Shown: positions 26,300 through 35,212, counted from the first letter of the stretch. The stretch: 64,000 bases of DNA from Haladaptatus sp. DYF46 (GCF_021083305.1 NZ_JAJFAY010000004.1:248001-312000); one strand, 5' to 3'. Program-made: numbers and translations. The notes: a model not told the origin generated them from the sequence alone.

Positions 26300-27562
26300 T
26301 CACTCGTAGCGGAGCGCGTCGATGGGGTCCGTGTGGGAAGCGTCCCACGCCGGATAGATCCCGGCGAGGACGCCGACGAGGACGCCGACCACGACGGCGA
26401 TACCGAACCACTCCACCCGGAACGCGACCGGAAGTCCGATGAGTTGGGCCGCGATGTACCCCCCGCCGAAGCCGACCACCGCGCCCAGCGCGGACCCGAA
26501 CAGGCCGAGCAACACCGCCTCGAAGAGGAACAACTGGAGGACGTCGGTGCTCTGCGCGCCGACGGCTTTCATGATGCCGATCTCACGGGTGCGCTCGGTC
26601 ACGCTCACTAACATGATGTTGGCGATTCCGATGGCCCCGACGATGAGCGAGATGAGCGCGATGCCGGAGATGTACGCCGTGAACGTGTCGCTGACCCGCT
26701 TGACCTGATTGACTAGCTCCTCCTTGGTCGTCACCTTGAACTTGTAGTTCTCCGACTTCAACTGGCTCGCGTCCGACCGTTCACCGAGATACGTGTAGAC
26801 GCGCCCCTGTACCGCATCCACTTGGCCAGGGTCGCGCGCGAGGACGAGTATTCGCCCGTACACGCGCTGATCCCGGCCGGTGGACGGACTGTTTACCGTC
26901 CGTTGGTAGAAGGGGTCCGTCGGCGCGAACACCCGCGGCGTCGGTCCGCTGCTGATGCCCAACGAGGTCTCGTCGGACGGTTCGACGATGCCCGTCACCG
27001 TCGCGTTAATCTCTTCGCCGTTGACGGCACGGGTGACGGTGATGTTGTCCCCGACGGAGACGTTGCCGCCGCCGAACATCCGCGCCGCCGGCCTGTTCAG
27101 GACGACTTCGCGCTTCCCGCTCTGGAACGACCCGCCCTGGACGAACCGTTGGTTTTTCACGTCGAAGTACGGCGGCGACGTGACGACTATCCACTGCCGA
27201 CCCACCGTCGAGTTGTTGTACGCCACCGTCGAGGCGGCGATGCCACTCTCCGGGACGGCGGTTTCGACGCCCCTGAGCGATCGGATGCCGTCGAGGTCGT
27301 GTTCGGTGAAAATAGTCTGTCCGCCGCTGTTCCCGAAGTTGGGAATCCCGCTCTGACTCGGCGACTCCGCCGAGACGTACATGGTCGCAGCGTTTCCACC
27401 GGCGACCGTGTTGACGATATCCGCCTGCAAACTCGCGCCGAGCGTGACGAACGTGATGACCGCCGCCACGCCGATGATGACGCCGAGCGTCGTCAGCGTC
27501 GACCGAAGTTTGTGTTCGCGGATGTTTCGCCAACTGATTCGAACGCTTTCGAGAACGTTCAT
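26300..27562 (-). CDS. MacB/FtsX-type ABC transporter permease
   Basis: 420 residues from ATG 27562 (MNVLESVRISWRNIREHKLRS). One N-terminal helix (TTLGVIIGVAAVITFVTLG), a large extracytoplasmic MacB_PCD domain (about 50-280), then three FtsX helices containing MLVSVTERTREIGIMKAVGA, the coupling-helix signature of the family. The usual ATPase and adaptor partners are not adjacent. Likely role is mechanotransmission or export of peptides or lipids. Confidence 0.88.
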   Translation of the reverse strand: MNVLESVRISWRNIREHKLRSTLTTLGVIIGVAAVITFVTLGASLQADIVNTVAGGNAATMYVSAESPSQSGIPNFGNSGGQTIFTEHDLDGIRSLRGVETAVPESGIAASTVAYNNSTVGRQWIVVTSPPYFDVKNQRFVQGGSFQSGKREVVLNRPAARMFGGGNVSVGDNITVTRAVNGEEINATVTGIVEPSDETSLGISSGPTPRVFAPTDPFYQRTVNSPSTGRDQRVYGRILVLARDPGQVDAVQGRVYTYLGERSDASQLKSENYKFKVTTKEELVNQVKRVSDTFTAYISGIALISLIVGAIGIANIMLVSVTERTREIGIMKAVGAQSTDVLQLFLFEAVLLGLFGSALGAVVGFGGGYIAAQLIGLPVAFRVEWFGIAVVVGVLVGVLAGIYPAWDASHTDPIDALRYE

Positions 27563-27745
27563 CCCCACGTGCCAGTCCGCGTGTCAGTTCGCGTGTCGTT
27601 CATATTCTCGTCTACCCGAAAACGTCTACGGGTTCCTCCGACAAAAGTCTATGATGCGAAACGTCGTCTTAACCGTCTGAAACGCCAAATTATACCGTAT
27701 TTGGCCGTTTCGAAAGTGGTCGGTTTTTCCGTTCGAACGGTTTTC

Positions 27746-28174
27746 TCAGTTCTCCACCATTCGAACGGTCAACACCGGAACGCCCGACAGGCGGACGACT
27801 TTTTCCGTGACGCTGCCGAGGAGATAGCGATCCAGTCCGCGGCGGCCGTGGGTTCCCATGACGATGCAGTCGATGTCGTGTTCGTCCACGTAGTCGAGGA
27901 TGATTTCATACGGCGTGCCGTGCTGAACGGACGTTTCCACGTCGATACCCGCTTCGGTCGCCGCGCGCTCGACGTCCGCGACCGCGTCCGTACACTCCGC
28001 TTCGAGTTCGTCGGCGAGGATGTTGGACCGAACGTCCGGCGGCATCGCGGTCTGGTCCACGACCGACAGGACGTGAAGGCTGGCATCGGAAATCCCCGCG
28101 AGGGTGAGCGCCTGTTCGACGGCCTTGTCGGTGGACACGCTCCCGTCCGTTGGCAGCAGGATTCGTTCGTACAT
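27746..28174 (-). CDS. Universal stress protein (UspA family)
   Basis: 142 residues from ATG 28174 (MYERILLPTDGS). ATP-binding pattern GTHGRRGLDRYLLGSVTEKVVRLSGVPVLTVR matches G-2x-G-9x-G(S/T). It is divergent from the cydAB operon, and a link to respiratory or oxygen stress is possible but not shown. Confidence 0.92.
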   Translation of the reverse strand: MYERILLPTDGSVSTDKAVEQALTLAGISDASLHVLSVVDQTAMPPDVRSNILADELEAECTDAVADVERAATEAGIDVETSVQHGTPYEIILDYVDEHDIDCIVMGTHGRRGLDRYLLGSVTEKVVRLSGVPVLTVRMVEN

Positions 28175-28323
28175 GCACGTACGACACGTCATCGACCTGC
28201 AAAGCTATACTGGTGGAACTTGTTACTGGAGACGACAGTTCGATTCTCGGAACGTGGTTATCATGGGATGGGAATCAGCCTCGTTCTGAAATCGATACTG
28301 CGCGAAGTTTGGAATGAGAGTTC

Positions 28324-29721
28324 ATGCTCGACCCAACGCTTGCAAGCCGTCTTCAGTTCGCGCTGACGACCATCGTTCACATCGTGTTTCCGGTGGTGAG
28401 TATGGGGCTCGCACCGTTCCTCGTCTACTTCACGTGGAAGGAGGTTCGGACGGGTGAAGGGATCTACGAGCAGTTACGACGATTCTGGGTACGGATATTC
28501 GCGGTCAGTTTCGTCGTCGGAACCGTCACCGGACTCGTGTTGGAGTTCGAGTTCGGGACGAATTTCGCCTCGTTCGCCGCGACGACCGGGGAGTTGTTCG
28601 GCGGGCCGTTGGCCGTCGAGGGGATGATGGCGTTCTTCCTCGAAGCGACCTTCCTCGGGATTTTCGTCTTCGGTCGCGAGCGAGTTTCGGACAGGATGTA
28701 TCTCGTTTCGGCCGTCCTGGTCGGGTTGGGTACGTGGCTGTCGGCGGTGTGGATTCTGGTGGCGAACTCGTGGATGCAGACGCCACGTGGATTCGACGTG
28801 GCGACGCGAAACGGCAACCCCGTCATCACCCTCGTGGACCCCGTCGCCGCCTACGCCAACCCGCGATTCCCGTGGATGTTCGTCCACATGCAGAACGCCG
28901 CCGTTCTCTCCGTCGCCCTGCTCATGGCGGGCATCGCGGCGTACTACATCCGCCGCGGCGGCCCCGAGATCGATGACCGGTTCTGGCGGGCGACGCTCAA
29001 AATCGCGCTCGTCGCGCTCCTCATCACCGCGCCGTTGCAGGTGGTCCACGGCGACGCGTACGCCCGCCACGTTTCCGTGACGCAACCGCAGAAGTTCGCC
29101 GCGATGGAGGCGGTCTGGGACACCGCCTCGTACGTTCCCGAATACATCGTCGCCTTTCCCACGTCGTTGAACGACGTTCTCAACCCGCGGGCGAAGGACA
29201 TCTTCGGTATCGGGATTCCGGGCGGCGCGTCGTGGCTGGCCAGCGGCGGCGACGCACAGGCCCGAATCGCCGGACTGAACGAGTTCGAGGGGTCGCCGCC
29301 CGTGGCCGTCGTCTTCTGGTCGTTCCGGTTGATGGTCGCCATGGGCTTCTGGTTCATGCTCCTCGCGTTCTGGGCGGGGTACCGCTGGCGGGAGGGCGAA
29401 CTGTTCGAGGACGACCTGCTACACAGGGCGTTCACGTGGTCGTCACTGCTCGGGTTCTTCGCCGTCGAAACCGGGTGGATTGTCACCGAAGTCGGCCGCC
29501 AACCGTGGGTCGTTCAAGGCGTGATGAAGACGAGCGCGGGCGTCTCGCCCGGCCTTTCGAGCACCGAGGCGACGCTCACGCTCCTCGGGTTCGTCGGGGT
29601 GTACGCCGCCCTGTTAGTCGTGTACGTCTACGTCGTTCGGCGAATCATCCGCGGCGGCGCGCCCGAAGTCGAGCGAACACGCCGCGACGCGCCGGAAAGC
29701 GAGGTGACTGCGAATGATTGA
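28324..29721 (+). CDS. cydA: Cytochrome bd quinol oxidase subunit I
   Basis: 465 residues. The haem b595 His is at residue 19 (TTIVHIVFPVVSMG), with GGPLAVEGMMAFFLEATFLG (haem-proximal Glu pair), WMFVHMQNAAVLS (second haem ligand) and the GRQPW motif in VTEVGRQPWVVQG. The protein is shorter than E. coli CydA and appears to have the short Q-loop of CIO-type oxidases. It reduces O2 with quinol without pumping and has high O2 affinity. It overlaps cydB by 8 bases. Confidence 0.95.
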   Translation: MLDPTLASRLQFALTTIVHIVFPVVSMGLAPFLVYFTWKEVRTGEGIYEQLRRFWVRIFAVSFVVGTVTGLVLEFEFGTNFASFAATTGELFGGPLAVEGMMAFFLEATFLGIFVFGRERVSDRMYLVSAVLVGLGTWLSAVWILVANSWMQTPRGFDVATRNGNPVITLVDPVAAYANPRFPWMFVHMQNAAVLSVALLMAGIAAYYIRRGGPEIDDRFWRATLKIALVALLITAPLQVVHGDAYARHVSVTQPQKFAAMEAVWDTASYVPEYIVAFPTSLNDVLNPRAKDIFGIGIPGGASWLASGGDAQARIAGLNEFEGSPPVAVVFWSFRLMVAMGFWFMLLAFWAGYRWREGELFEDDLLHRAFTWSSLLGFFAVETGWIVTEVGRQPWVVQGVMKTSAGVSPGLSSTEATLTLLGFVGVYAALLVVYVYVVRRIIRGGAPEVERTRRDAPESEVTAND

Positions 29722-30676
29722 TCTCGCAATCCTCTGGTTCGCGCTCGTGTTCGTCCTGCTCGGGACGTTTCTCTTCCTCGATGGGTTCGACTTCGGCGTC
29801 GGGATGCTCTTTGCGACCCGTGAGGAAGCGGAGGACCGCGATACGCTGCTCGCTGCCATCGGGCCGGTTTGGGACGGCAACGAGGTGTGGCTCGTCGTGT
29901 TCGGCGGTGCGCTGTTCGCCGTCTTCCCGGCGGCCTACGCGGGACTGTTCAGTCGCCACTACCTCCTCATGTTCGCCATCCTCGGGGCGCTCATCCTCCG
30001 CGGCATCGCGCCCGAGTTGTACGAACAGCGCTCGGACGAACGCTGGCAACGCTGGTGGGGCCGATCGTTCGTCGTCGGGAGCGCGTTGGCACCGTTCCTG
30101 CTCGGCATGTTCGCGGCCAACTGGGTGCTCGGTGCATCGACCATCGTGTCCGTCCCCTCGCTCGCGTTCGGTCTGACGCTCGTCGCGCTCACGCTCGCGG
30201 AGGGCGGAGCGTTCCTCGGCCTCAAAACGCGCGGACCGCTCCGCGACGAGATGACGCACTACGGCCGTCTGGCCGCCATGGCGTATCTCGTCCTCGTCGT
30301 CATCGTTATCGCCTACCTCGCGGCCACCCGTTCGGACCTCCACGGCGCGCTGTTGTCGCTGCTCTCGATCGCCAGCGTCGTCGTCTCCGTCGGACTGGTC
30401 GCCGCCCTCGTCCTCGCGGGCAGGGCGGAACGCTATCGCGCGGCGTTCGTGGCCGCCGCCGGGCTTCCGTACGCGCTCGCCGCGTTCGTCGGGAACCTGC
30501 TGTATCCCGCCATCGACCCCGCCGTCGGGCTGACGGTGCAGGAGGGCGTCGTTTCTGACCTACCGCTCACGATAATGACCGTGGCCGCCGCGTTCATCCT
30601 CCCCATCGTCGTGGTGTACTTCGTCGTCGTGTACTCCGTCTTCCGCGGCCCCGCGGACCCCTCGGAGACGTACTGA
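29714..30676 (+). CDS. cydB: Cytochrome bd quinol oxidase subunit II
   Basis: 320 residues, about eight helices. The N-terminus ILWFALVFVLLGTFLFLDGFDFGVG and GPVWDGNEVWLVVFGGALFAVFPAAYA are CydB signatures. It forms the heterodimer with CydA. A near-perfect stem-loop follows at 30693-30716. Confidence 0.95.
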   Translation: MIDLAILWFALVFVLLGTFLFLDGFDFGVGMLFATREEAEDRDTLLAAIGPVWDGNEVWLVVFGGALFAVFPAAYAGLFSRHYLLMFAILGALILRGIAPELYEQRSDERWQRWWGRSFVVGSALAPFLLGMFAANWVLGASTIVSVPSLAFGLTLVALTLAEGGAFLGLKTRGPLRDEMTHYGRLAAMAYLVLVVIVIAYLAATRSDLHGALLSLLSIASVVVSVGLVAALVLAGRAERYRAAFVAAAGLPYALAAFVGNLLYPAIDPAVGLTVQEGVVSDLPLTIMTVAAAFILPIVVVYFVVVYSVFRGPADPSETY

Positions 30677-30692
30677 AGCTCCGCCGATTGAG

Positions 30693-30716
30693 GTGCCCTG
30701 TCTCGACGACAGGCAC
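30693..30716 (+). terminator. Stem-loop after cydB
   Basis: GTGCC(C)TGTC pairs with GACAGGCAC around a TCGAC loop, with one bulged C, 17 bases after the cydB stop. No T-run follows, so it may stabilise or process the mRNA 3' end rather than act as a classic archaeal terminator. Confidence 0.35.
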
Positions 30717-30808
30717 AGTTCTATGCTCAATTATCAGACACGAAAAACGGGTTTGAATCGGATGGGCTTCGGGGGAACCTATTTGAGAATGAGCTGATAG
30801 CTTCAGGT

Positions 30809-31606
30809 ATGGACCTCGGATACGACGGAACGACGGCATACGTGATGGCGGCGAGTAGCGGATTGGGTCGGGCGGTGGCCACGGAACTCGTCCGAGAAGG
30901 TGCGACCGTCGTCATCTCCTCGCGGAACGAAACGAAGCTTCGAACGGCGGCCGAGGCGATTCGGGCGGAGACGGAGTGCGACGGGGACGCCATCGACTGG
31001 GTCGTCTGTGATTTGACCGACGAGGAGTCCGTTCGAAACGCGACCGAAACCGCCATCGACCGTTTGGGCGGCCTCGACGTGCTCGTGACGAATCACGGCG
31101 GCCCGTCTACCGACGCGTTCCCGGAGACATCTCTGTCGGCGTTCGACGAGGCGTATCACGGAGTTCTCCGGAGTACCATCCTGACGTGTCAAATCGCACT
31201 CCCCGCGCTCCGTGACGGCGGCGGGGCGATCACCAACCTCGTCGCGGCGTCGGCGCTCGAACCGTCCGCGAGCGGCGCGCTCGGGAACGTCTTCCGACCC
31301 AGTATCTACGGCCTCTCGAAGGTTCTCGCCGAGGAGTTCGGTGCCGACGATGTGCGCGTCAACTGCGTCTCCCCGCGCGGCGTCATGTCCGACCGCATCC
31401 GGTTCAAAATCTCGGAACTCGCCGAACGGGAGGGAATCAGCGAAGCGGCGGCGAGGGAGCGACGAACGGACGAACTGCCGGTTTCTGACCTCGGAACGCC
31501 GGAGACGTTCGGCCGCACGGTGGCGTACATCTCCTCACCTGCTGCGGCGTACATCACCGGAGCGACCCTTCCGGTCGACGGCGGGTGGCACCGACACGCC
31601 TTCTGA
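30809..31606 (+). CDS. Short-chain dehydrogenase/reductase
   Basis: 265 residues. The glycine-rich cofactor site is the variant MAASSGLGRAVA, with the later element VTNHGGPS, catalytic Ser region NLVAASALEPS, catalytic YGLSK, and C-terminal ITGATLPVDGGWHRHAF. The MAASSGLG/NHGG pattern matches a subgroup annotated as 3-oxoacyl reductase-like or LigD-type. Substrate unknown. Confidence 0.87.
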   Translation: MDLGYDGTTAYVMAASSGLGRAVATELVREGATVVISSRNETKLRTAAEAIRAETECDGDAIDWVVCDLTDEESVRNATETAIDRLGGLDVLVTNHGGPSTDAFPETSLSAFDEAYHGVLRSTILTCQIALPALRDGGGAITNLVAASALEPSASGALGNVFRPSIYGLSKVLAEEFGADDVRVNCVSPRGVMSDRIRFKISELAEREGISEAAARERRTDELPVSDLGTPETFGRTVAYISSPAAAYITGATLPVDGGWHRHAF

Positions 31607-31637
31607 GTCGGTGTTCCGGAACTCGAACGCAGTTCGC

Positions 31638-32186
31638 TCAGTTGATCGGTGCCGGGATACTGTCGGTCCGAAACGTCGTCAGCAACACGTAGCCGATGGG
31701 GAGCATGAGCAGGCCGCCGAGGACGAACGGGAGCCAGTAGGCAACGGCAGCATAAAGCGCCCCCGCCGCGATCGGACCGACCGCTCGGGCGATGCTCCCG
31801 GCGCTTTGGGTCAGACCGAACGCGCCGCCCTGCGTGTCCCCCGTCGCGCTCTTCGAGACGAGCGTCGTGAGCGAGACGTTGGCAAAGCCGTTGCCGGCCG
31901 CGAGCGGTGTGAGGATGAACAGGAGGACGAGCAGGCCACAGGAGAGCGGACCGATGGTGGGAACGTGGTCGCCGAGCATCGGCGAGAACGGGAGGGAGGC
32001 GAGCGTCACGAATTCGAGGACGACGCCGACGTAGGCGAGGACGTAGCCGTTCATCGCCGGGCCGAAGCCGTACTTCTGCTCGGTGAACAGGACGAACATG
32101 CTTTCCATCGAGGAGAACGCCAACGAGAGGAGGAAAAACGAGGCGATGAGTCCCGCGAGCGCCCTGTTCGACCCGTTTTCGGTCAT
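31638..32186 (-). CDS. Half-length MFS transporter (C-terminal half only)
   Basis: 182 residues with about six helices. It begins with a short hydrophilic stretch equivalent to an MFS central loop and then matches the second half of a drug-efflux MFS protein (FVLFTEQKYGFGPAMNGYVLAYVGV, GGAFGLTQSAGSIARAVGPIAAGALY). The first six helices are absent from the window. The ATG overlaps the stop of the CopD-like gene by one base (TGATG), so it is translationally coupled rather than a plain decaying fragment. It could work as a homodimer or be a remnant of a deletion. Confidence 0.75.
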   Translation of the reverse strand: MTENGSNRALAGLIASFFLLSLAFSSMESMFVLFTEQKYGFGPAMNGYVLAYVGVVLEFVTLASLPFSPMLGDHVPTIGPLSCGLLVLLFILTPLAAGNGFANVSLTTLVSKSATGDTQGGAFGLTQSAGSIARAVGPIAAGALYAAVAYWLPFVLGGLLMLPIGYVLLTTFRTDSIPAPIN

Positions 32187-32623
32187 CAGAGCCTCCCGGC
32201 GACGACGAGCAGGGCGAGCGCGACGACCGCCGCAGCGTAAAACAGCGTCGTCGCGGATTTCGCGGCCCGTGAAGGCCCCCTATCGAGGTTTCTCTTCACT
32301 CGACTGCTTCCCACGTGGCTCAACCCTGTGAGGACGAACCAGAGGGCGACCATCGTCAGGACGAGGTGGCCGCGTGAACCACGCATGAGGGTTTCGGTGG
32401 TGTAGAGGGTACTCGCCATGAGTCCGCCGCTGATCAACAGCACGAGCGAGGAAAGCGAAGTGAAGCGCGAGAACTGCCGAGTCATCCATCGGAGTCCGTC
32501 CGCACCGAGTTTTCCCTCTCGCGCTGCCGGAATCACGAGCGCGGCCATGAACACCGTCCAACCTGCCCACACGCCCGCGAACAGCGTGTGAACGATTCGC
32601 ATCGTCACGTCGAGAACCGTCAT
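32186..32623 (-). CDS. CopD-like four-helix membrane protein
   Basis: 145 residues from ATG 32623 (MTVLDVTMRIVHTLFAGVWAGWTVF). Four hydrophobic helices; the IVHTLFAGVWAG opening with its His resembles CopD/DUF2269-type proteins. It is coupled to the half-length MFS gene downstream. Function is not known; a metal or haem link is only a family hint. Confidence 0.68.
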   Translation of the reverse strand: MTVLDVTMRIVHTLFAGVWAGWTVFMAALVIPAAREGKLGADGLRWMTRQFSRFTSLSSLVLLISGGLMASTLYTTETLMRGSRGHLVLTMVALWFVLTGLSHVGSSRVKRNLDRGPSRAAKSATTLFYAAAVVALALLVVAGRL

Positions 32624-32694
32624 TTGGCGGAGGTTGTTTCGACCCTCCAAATAGCTTCGGATGGAATCGGACGCTGTATAATCCGGTTCCGATT

Positions 32695-33225
32695 ATGAAA
32701 CCAGACGTAGACAGAGGGCGGGGGATGCTTTCGCCCGCCGACAGGGCCTACCTCCTCGGCGAGACCGAGATGGAACACGAACAGTCGAAGCGCAACGCCG
32801 AGGCGCGAATCAGGACGCGAATCACGGACACGGTGCTGGATTTCATGGTCCTCGTCCATCACCTCAAAAGGAAGGACAGACGGCAGGTGTTCGACACGGA
32901 CGACGAGCGGTTCACGGACGGTCTGACGGCAATGCTCTCGTTCGCCTACATCGGCATGCGCGAGAACGGGACCGATTTCGAACACGTGCTCGAACCCGCC
33001 GTTCGGAAGGCCGAGGAGGTCCACGCCGCCGACACGCTCGGCCGAGCGGTGTCCGTGGACGTCCGGTTCGACGTGGAAACCGAAGTCGAAACCGCCGTGG
33101 ACGACGTGGCGGCAGCCATCGATGCCGGGAAACCCGTCACGCCCGCGGAGTTGTTCTCCGTCATGGTCGGCAGCGACGCGCTGGAGCAGGTGAGCGAAGT
33201 CACTCCAACTGAGCGACGGCGGTGA
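32695..33225 (+). CDS. Hypothetical acidic protein (possible 3' frameshift)
   Basis: 176 residues, soluble, mostly helical, no recognised family. It ends with an uncharacteristic basic TPTERRR. In the +1 frame the sequence continues as a typically acidic haloarchaeal reading (SDGGDGDGLLKEDEFVAHV... to a stop near 33338) without its own ATG/GTG start. Either a one-base indel truncated the gene or two overlapping cistrons exist. Confidence 0.6.
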   Translation: MKPDVDRGRGMLSPADRAYLLGETEMEHEQSKRNAEARIRTRITDTVLDFMVLVHHLKRKDRRQVFDTDDERFTDGLTAMLSFAYIGMRENGTDFEHVLEPAVRKAEEVHAADTLGRAVSVDVRFDVETEVETAVDDVAAAIDAGKPVTPAELFSVMVGSDALEQVSEVTPTERRR

Positions 33226-33338
33226 CGGCGACGGGTTGTTGAAAGAGGACGAGTTCGTCGCGCACGTCGCCGAGTATCTGGACGCCGATTTACGCTGGCT
33301 TCCGTACGATCGGGTGAAAATCGTCGTCGAAGCGTGAT
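33226..33338 (+). pseudogene. Possible frameshifted C-terminal extension of the preceding gene
   Basis: In the +1 frame relative to the hypothetical gene, from about 33207 to the TGA at 33336-33338, the translation is LQLSDGGDGDGLLKEDEF followed by VAHVAEYLDADLRWLPYDR and VKIVVEA. Codon choice and acidity look coding, but no strong start codon lies in frame after the preceding TGA. Confidence 0.4.
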
Positions 33339-33418
33339 CGCTTTCGGTGGAACCGAAGGACGAAGACGGCGTGTAAAACAGGGACCACGCGGACCGTATA
33401 GTTGCGGAGTGGCGTCGG

Positions 33419-33826
33419 TTAGACCGGTTGTTCGGGCTGTTCCGGCTGTTCCATCCGGTCGTATTTGTCCTCGAACTCCTGAATCAACTGCCCCATCTTG
33501 GCGTACCACTCGTTCAGCATGCGCTGCATGTCGTGGGACACCTCGTTGGGGTCGGTGGGTTTGTAGACGTGGTAGTAGCCACCCTGTTCGTAGTTGACCT
33601 GTTCTTTCTGGATGAACCCCGACTGGAGGAGTCGCTGGATGGACCGGTAGGCCGTCGAGCGTTCCCGGTCGATGCGTTCCGCGATGTCGTCGATGGTCAG
33701 AGGGTTGTCGCTCTCGATCACGACTCGATAACACCGCTTGTCGAGTTCCTTGAGTCCGTGAATACACTCCAGCAGTCCCTCACACTCCATGTCCTGCTGC
33801 AGGTACTCGGCCATCGAGTTCGCCAT
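33419..33826 (-). CDS. TrmB-type winged-helix regulator of the sulfur island
   Basis: 135 residues from ATG 33826 (MANSMAEYLQQDMECEGLLEC). Winged helix at about 33-95 (LTIDDIAERIDRERSTAYRSIQRLLQSGFI) and a C-terminal amphipathic helix for dimerisation. Three Cys lie at about 15, 21 and 32, which could sense sulfane sulfur. Longer starts (33871, 33943) would run through the inverted repeat at 33864-33884 and the TATA-like box, so they were rejected. It probably regulates itself and the neighbouring sulfur genes through TNTTG-N11-CAANA sites. Confidence 0.78.
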   Translation of the reverse strand: MANSMAEYLQQDMECEGLLECIHGLKELDKRCYRVVIESDNPLTIDDIAERIDRERSTAYRSIQRLLQSGFIQKEQVNYEQGGYYHVYKPTDPNEVSHDMQRMLNEWYAKMGQLIQEFEDKYDRMEQPEQPEQPV

Positions 33827-33863
33827 TATCGAGTCGAGAGTAGGGAGTTGGCACGTATAAGGA

Positions 33864-33884
33864 TTTTGCATAGTTCGTACAAAA
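33864..33884. promoter_or_regulatory. Sulfur-island operator site A
   Basis: TTTTG-N11-CAAAA, a perfect 5-bp inverted repeat, immediately upstream (minus sense) of a CTTATACG TATA-like box and about 40 bases before the regulator start. This suggests autoregulation. Confidence 0.5.
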
Positions 33885-33985
33885 CTACTGCGACGGGCGG
33901 ATAACGACGAATTCCGCCGCCCGTCGAAGGTTTCGTCCGCCACCGCCTATCTCGCCCGTCGTCTATCTGGATACCGCTCCGGCGG

Positions 33986-34951
33986 TCATTCGACCGTCGT
34001 CACCGAGGACGATTCGCGTTTTCGGAGGTTGACCAGCGCGCTGTAGACGACCGCCGCGGCGACGAGCAGCGCGGACCCGAAGATGAGTACCAGACTGACC
34101 GTGTCGAGGAGGTGGATGCCGAACGCGTCCCCGACTCGATTGCTCGCGACGGCGACGCTGCCCGCGAGAAGCATTGCCGCGAAATACCCCTTGATGTCGT
34201 CCTCGTCGGTCAGGTTCGTCGCCGCCGCGCCGATACGCGCTCCGAGCGCGCTGCCGGCCAAGAGCGGCGCGACGACGGCGAGTTCGACCGCCCCGTTCTG
34301 TGCGTAGGAGAACGCGCCGAACCCGCCCGAGATGGTTATCTGAAGCACGTCGGTTCCGACCGCGACGACGGCGGGAACGCCGAGGACGTACACCATCGCG
34401 GGCATCAGGAGGAAGCCACCGCCGACCCCGAGGAACCCGGACAGGATTCCGACGAACAGCGCGATACCGAGGGTGAGCCATATCGAAACCTCGACGCCTC
34501 CGCTGATGGAAACCATCGGCGGAATCCGGAGCGCGTCGAAGCGGTTCGGGAGCGACGACTCGCCGCCACCGCCGCGCGCGTCGCGGAGCGTGAAGAGACC
34601 GACCGTTGCCAACAGGAGGACGTAGGCGGTTCCGACGACCACGTCGGCGATTCCGGTCGCTTCGAGCCACAAGACGACTTGCTCCCCGACCTTGATGCCC
34701 GCCGTCATGCCGACGATGAACAACAGCGCGAGTTTGTAATCGACCTGTCCGAGGTCGCGGTGTCGGAGCGCGGCGATGACCGACGTCCCGAACACGAACG
34801 CGAGTCCGCTTCCGACGGCGACTTTCGCCGAGTATCCGAACACCAGCAGCGCGGGTGTGACGAGGAAGGATCCGCCCATACCGAAGAACCCGAACAGGAC
34901 GCCGATGATCAACCCGAACCCGACGAAGAGGGCGATAAGCAACGGTTCCAC
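33986..34951 (-). CDS. TauE/SafE (TSUP) sulfite/sulfur-compound exporter
   Basis: 321 residues with about eight helices in two repeats: GVLFGFFGMGGSFLVTPALLVFG at the N-terminus and GILSGFLGVGGGFLLMPAMVYVLG in the middle, the TSUP duplicated motif. These carriers move sulfite, sulfoacetate or thiosulfate-type anions. The start is GTG 34951, two bases after the stop of the 50-residue gene upstream. Context (TusA, DsrE2, rhodanese, YeeE) supports a sulfur anion as substrate. Confidence 0.88.
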   Translation of the reverse strand: MEPLLIALFVGFGLIIGVLFGFFGMGGSFLVTPALLVFGYSAKVAVGSGLAFVFGTSVIAALRHRDLGQVDYKLALLFIVGMTAGIKVGEQVVLWLEATGIADVVVGTAYVLLLATVGLFTLRDARGGGGESSLPNRFDALRIPPMVSISGGVEVSIWLTLGIALFVGILSGFLGVGGGFLLMPAMVYVLGVPAVVAVGTDVLQITISGGFGAFSYAQNGAVELAVVAPLLAGSALGARIGAAATNLTDEDDIKGYFAAMLLAGSVAVASNRVGDAFGIHLLDTVSLVLIFGSALLVAAAVVYSALVNLRKRESSSVTTVE

Positions 34952-34953
34952 GA

Positions 34954-35106
34954 CTACTCACCCGTGAGCACGTCGAGCACGCTCGAACCGACCGATTGGA
35001 CCACGACGCCGTATCCGGCGTAGAGAACGACCGCCTCCCCGAGGACTGCACCGACGGTCGCGGCCGCCTGTACGCCGCTCAGCGCTTCTATTCCGACCAT
35101 GCTCAT
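34954..35106 (-). CDS. 50-residue membrane protein coupled to TauE
   Basis: Translation starts MSMVGIEALSGVQAAATVG and ends SSVLDVLTGE, 50 residues; one central hydrophobic helix (about 14-38). It starts at ATG 35106, with a second ATG at 35100. It lies two bases upstream of the TauE/SafE start, so the two are co-translated. I recall a haloarchaeal family of this size next to TauE genes (DUF7512-type). Likely an accessory subunit of the exporter. Confidence 0.72.
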   Translation of the reverse strand: MSMVGIEALSGVQAAATVGAVLGEAVVLYAGYGVVVQSVGSSVLDVLTGE

Positions 35107-35191
35107 CGGCCCCGTCTCCGCACCGACCGCGGTTGTGTATGTCTCATACTTTTCTACTCGGTACAGCCTATCCGCTCAGGGCCCTTAATAG

Positions 35192-35212
35192 TTTTGTGAA
35201 TATTGTACAAGA
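35192..35212. promoter_or_regulatory. Sulfur-island operator site B
   Basis: TTTTG-N11-CAAGA, same arms and spacer length as site A with one mismatch. On the minus strand it abuts the CTATTAAGG TATA-like element that would drive the 50-residue gene and tauE. Confidence 0.5.
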
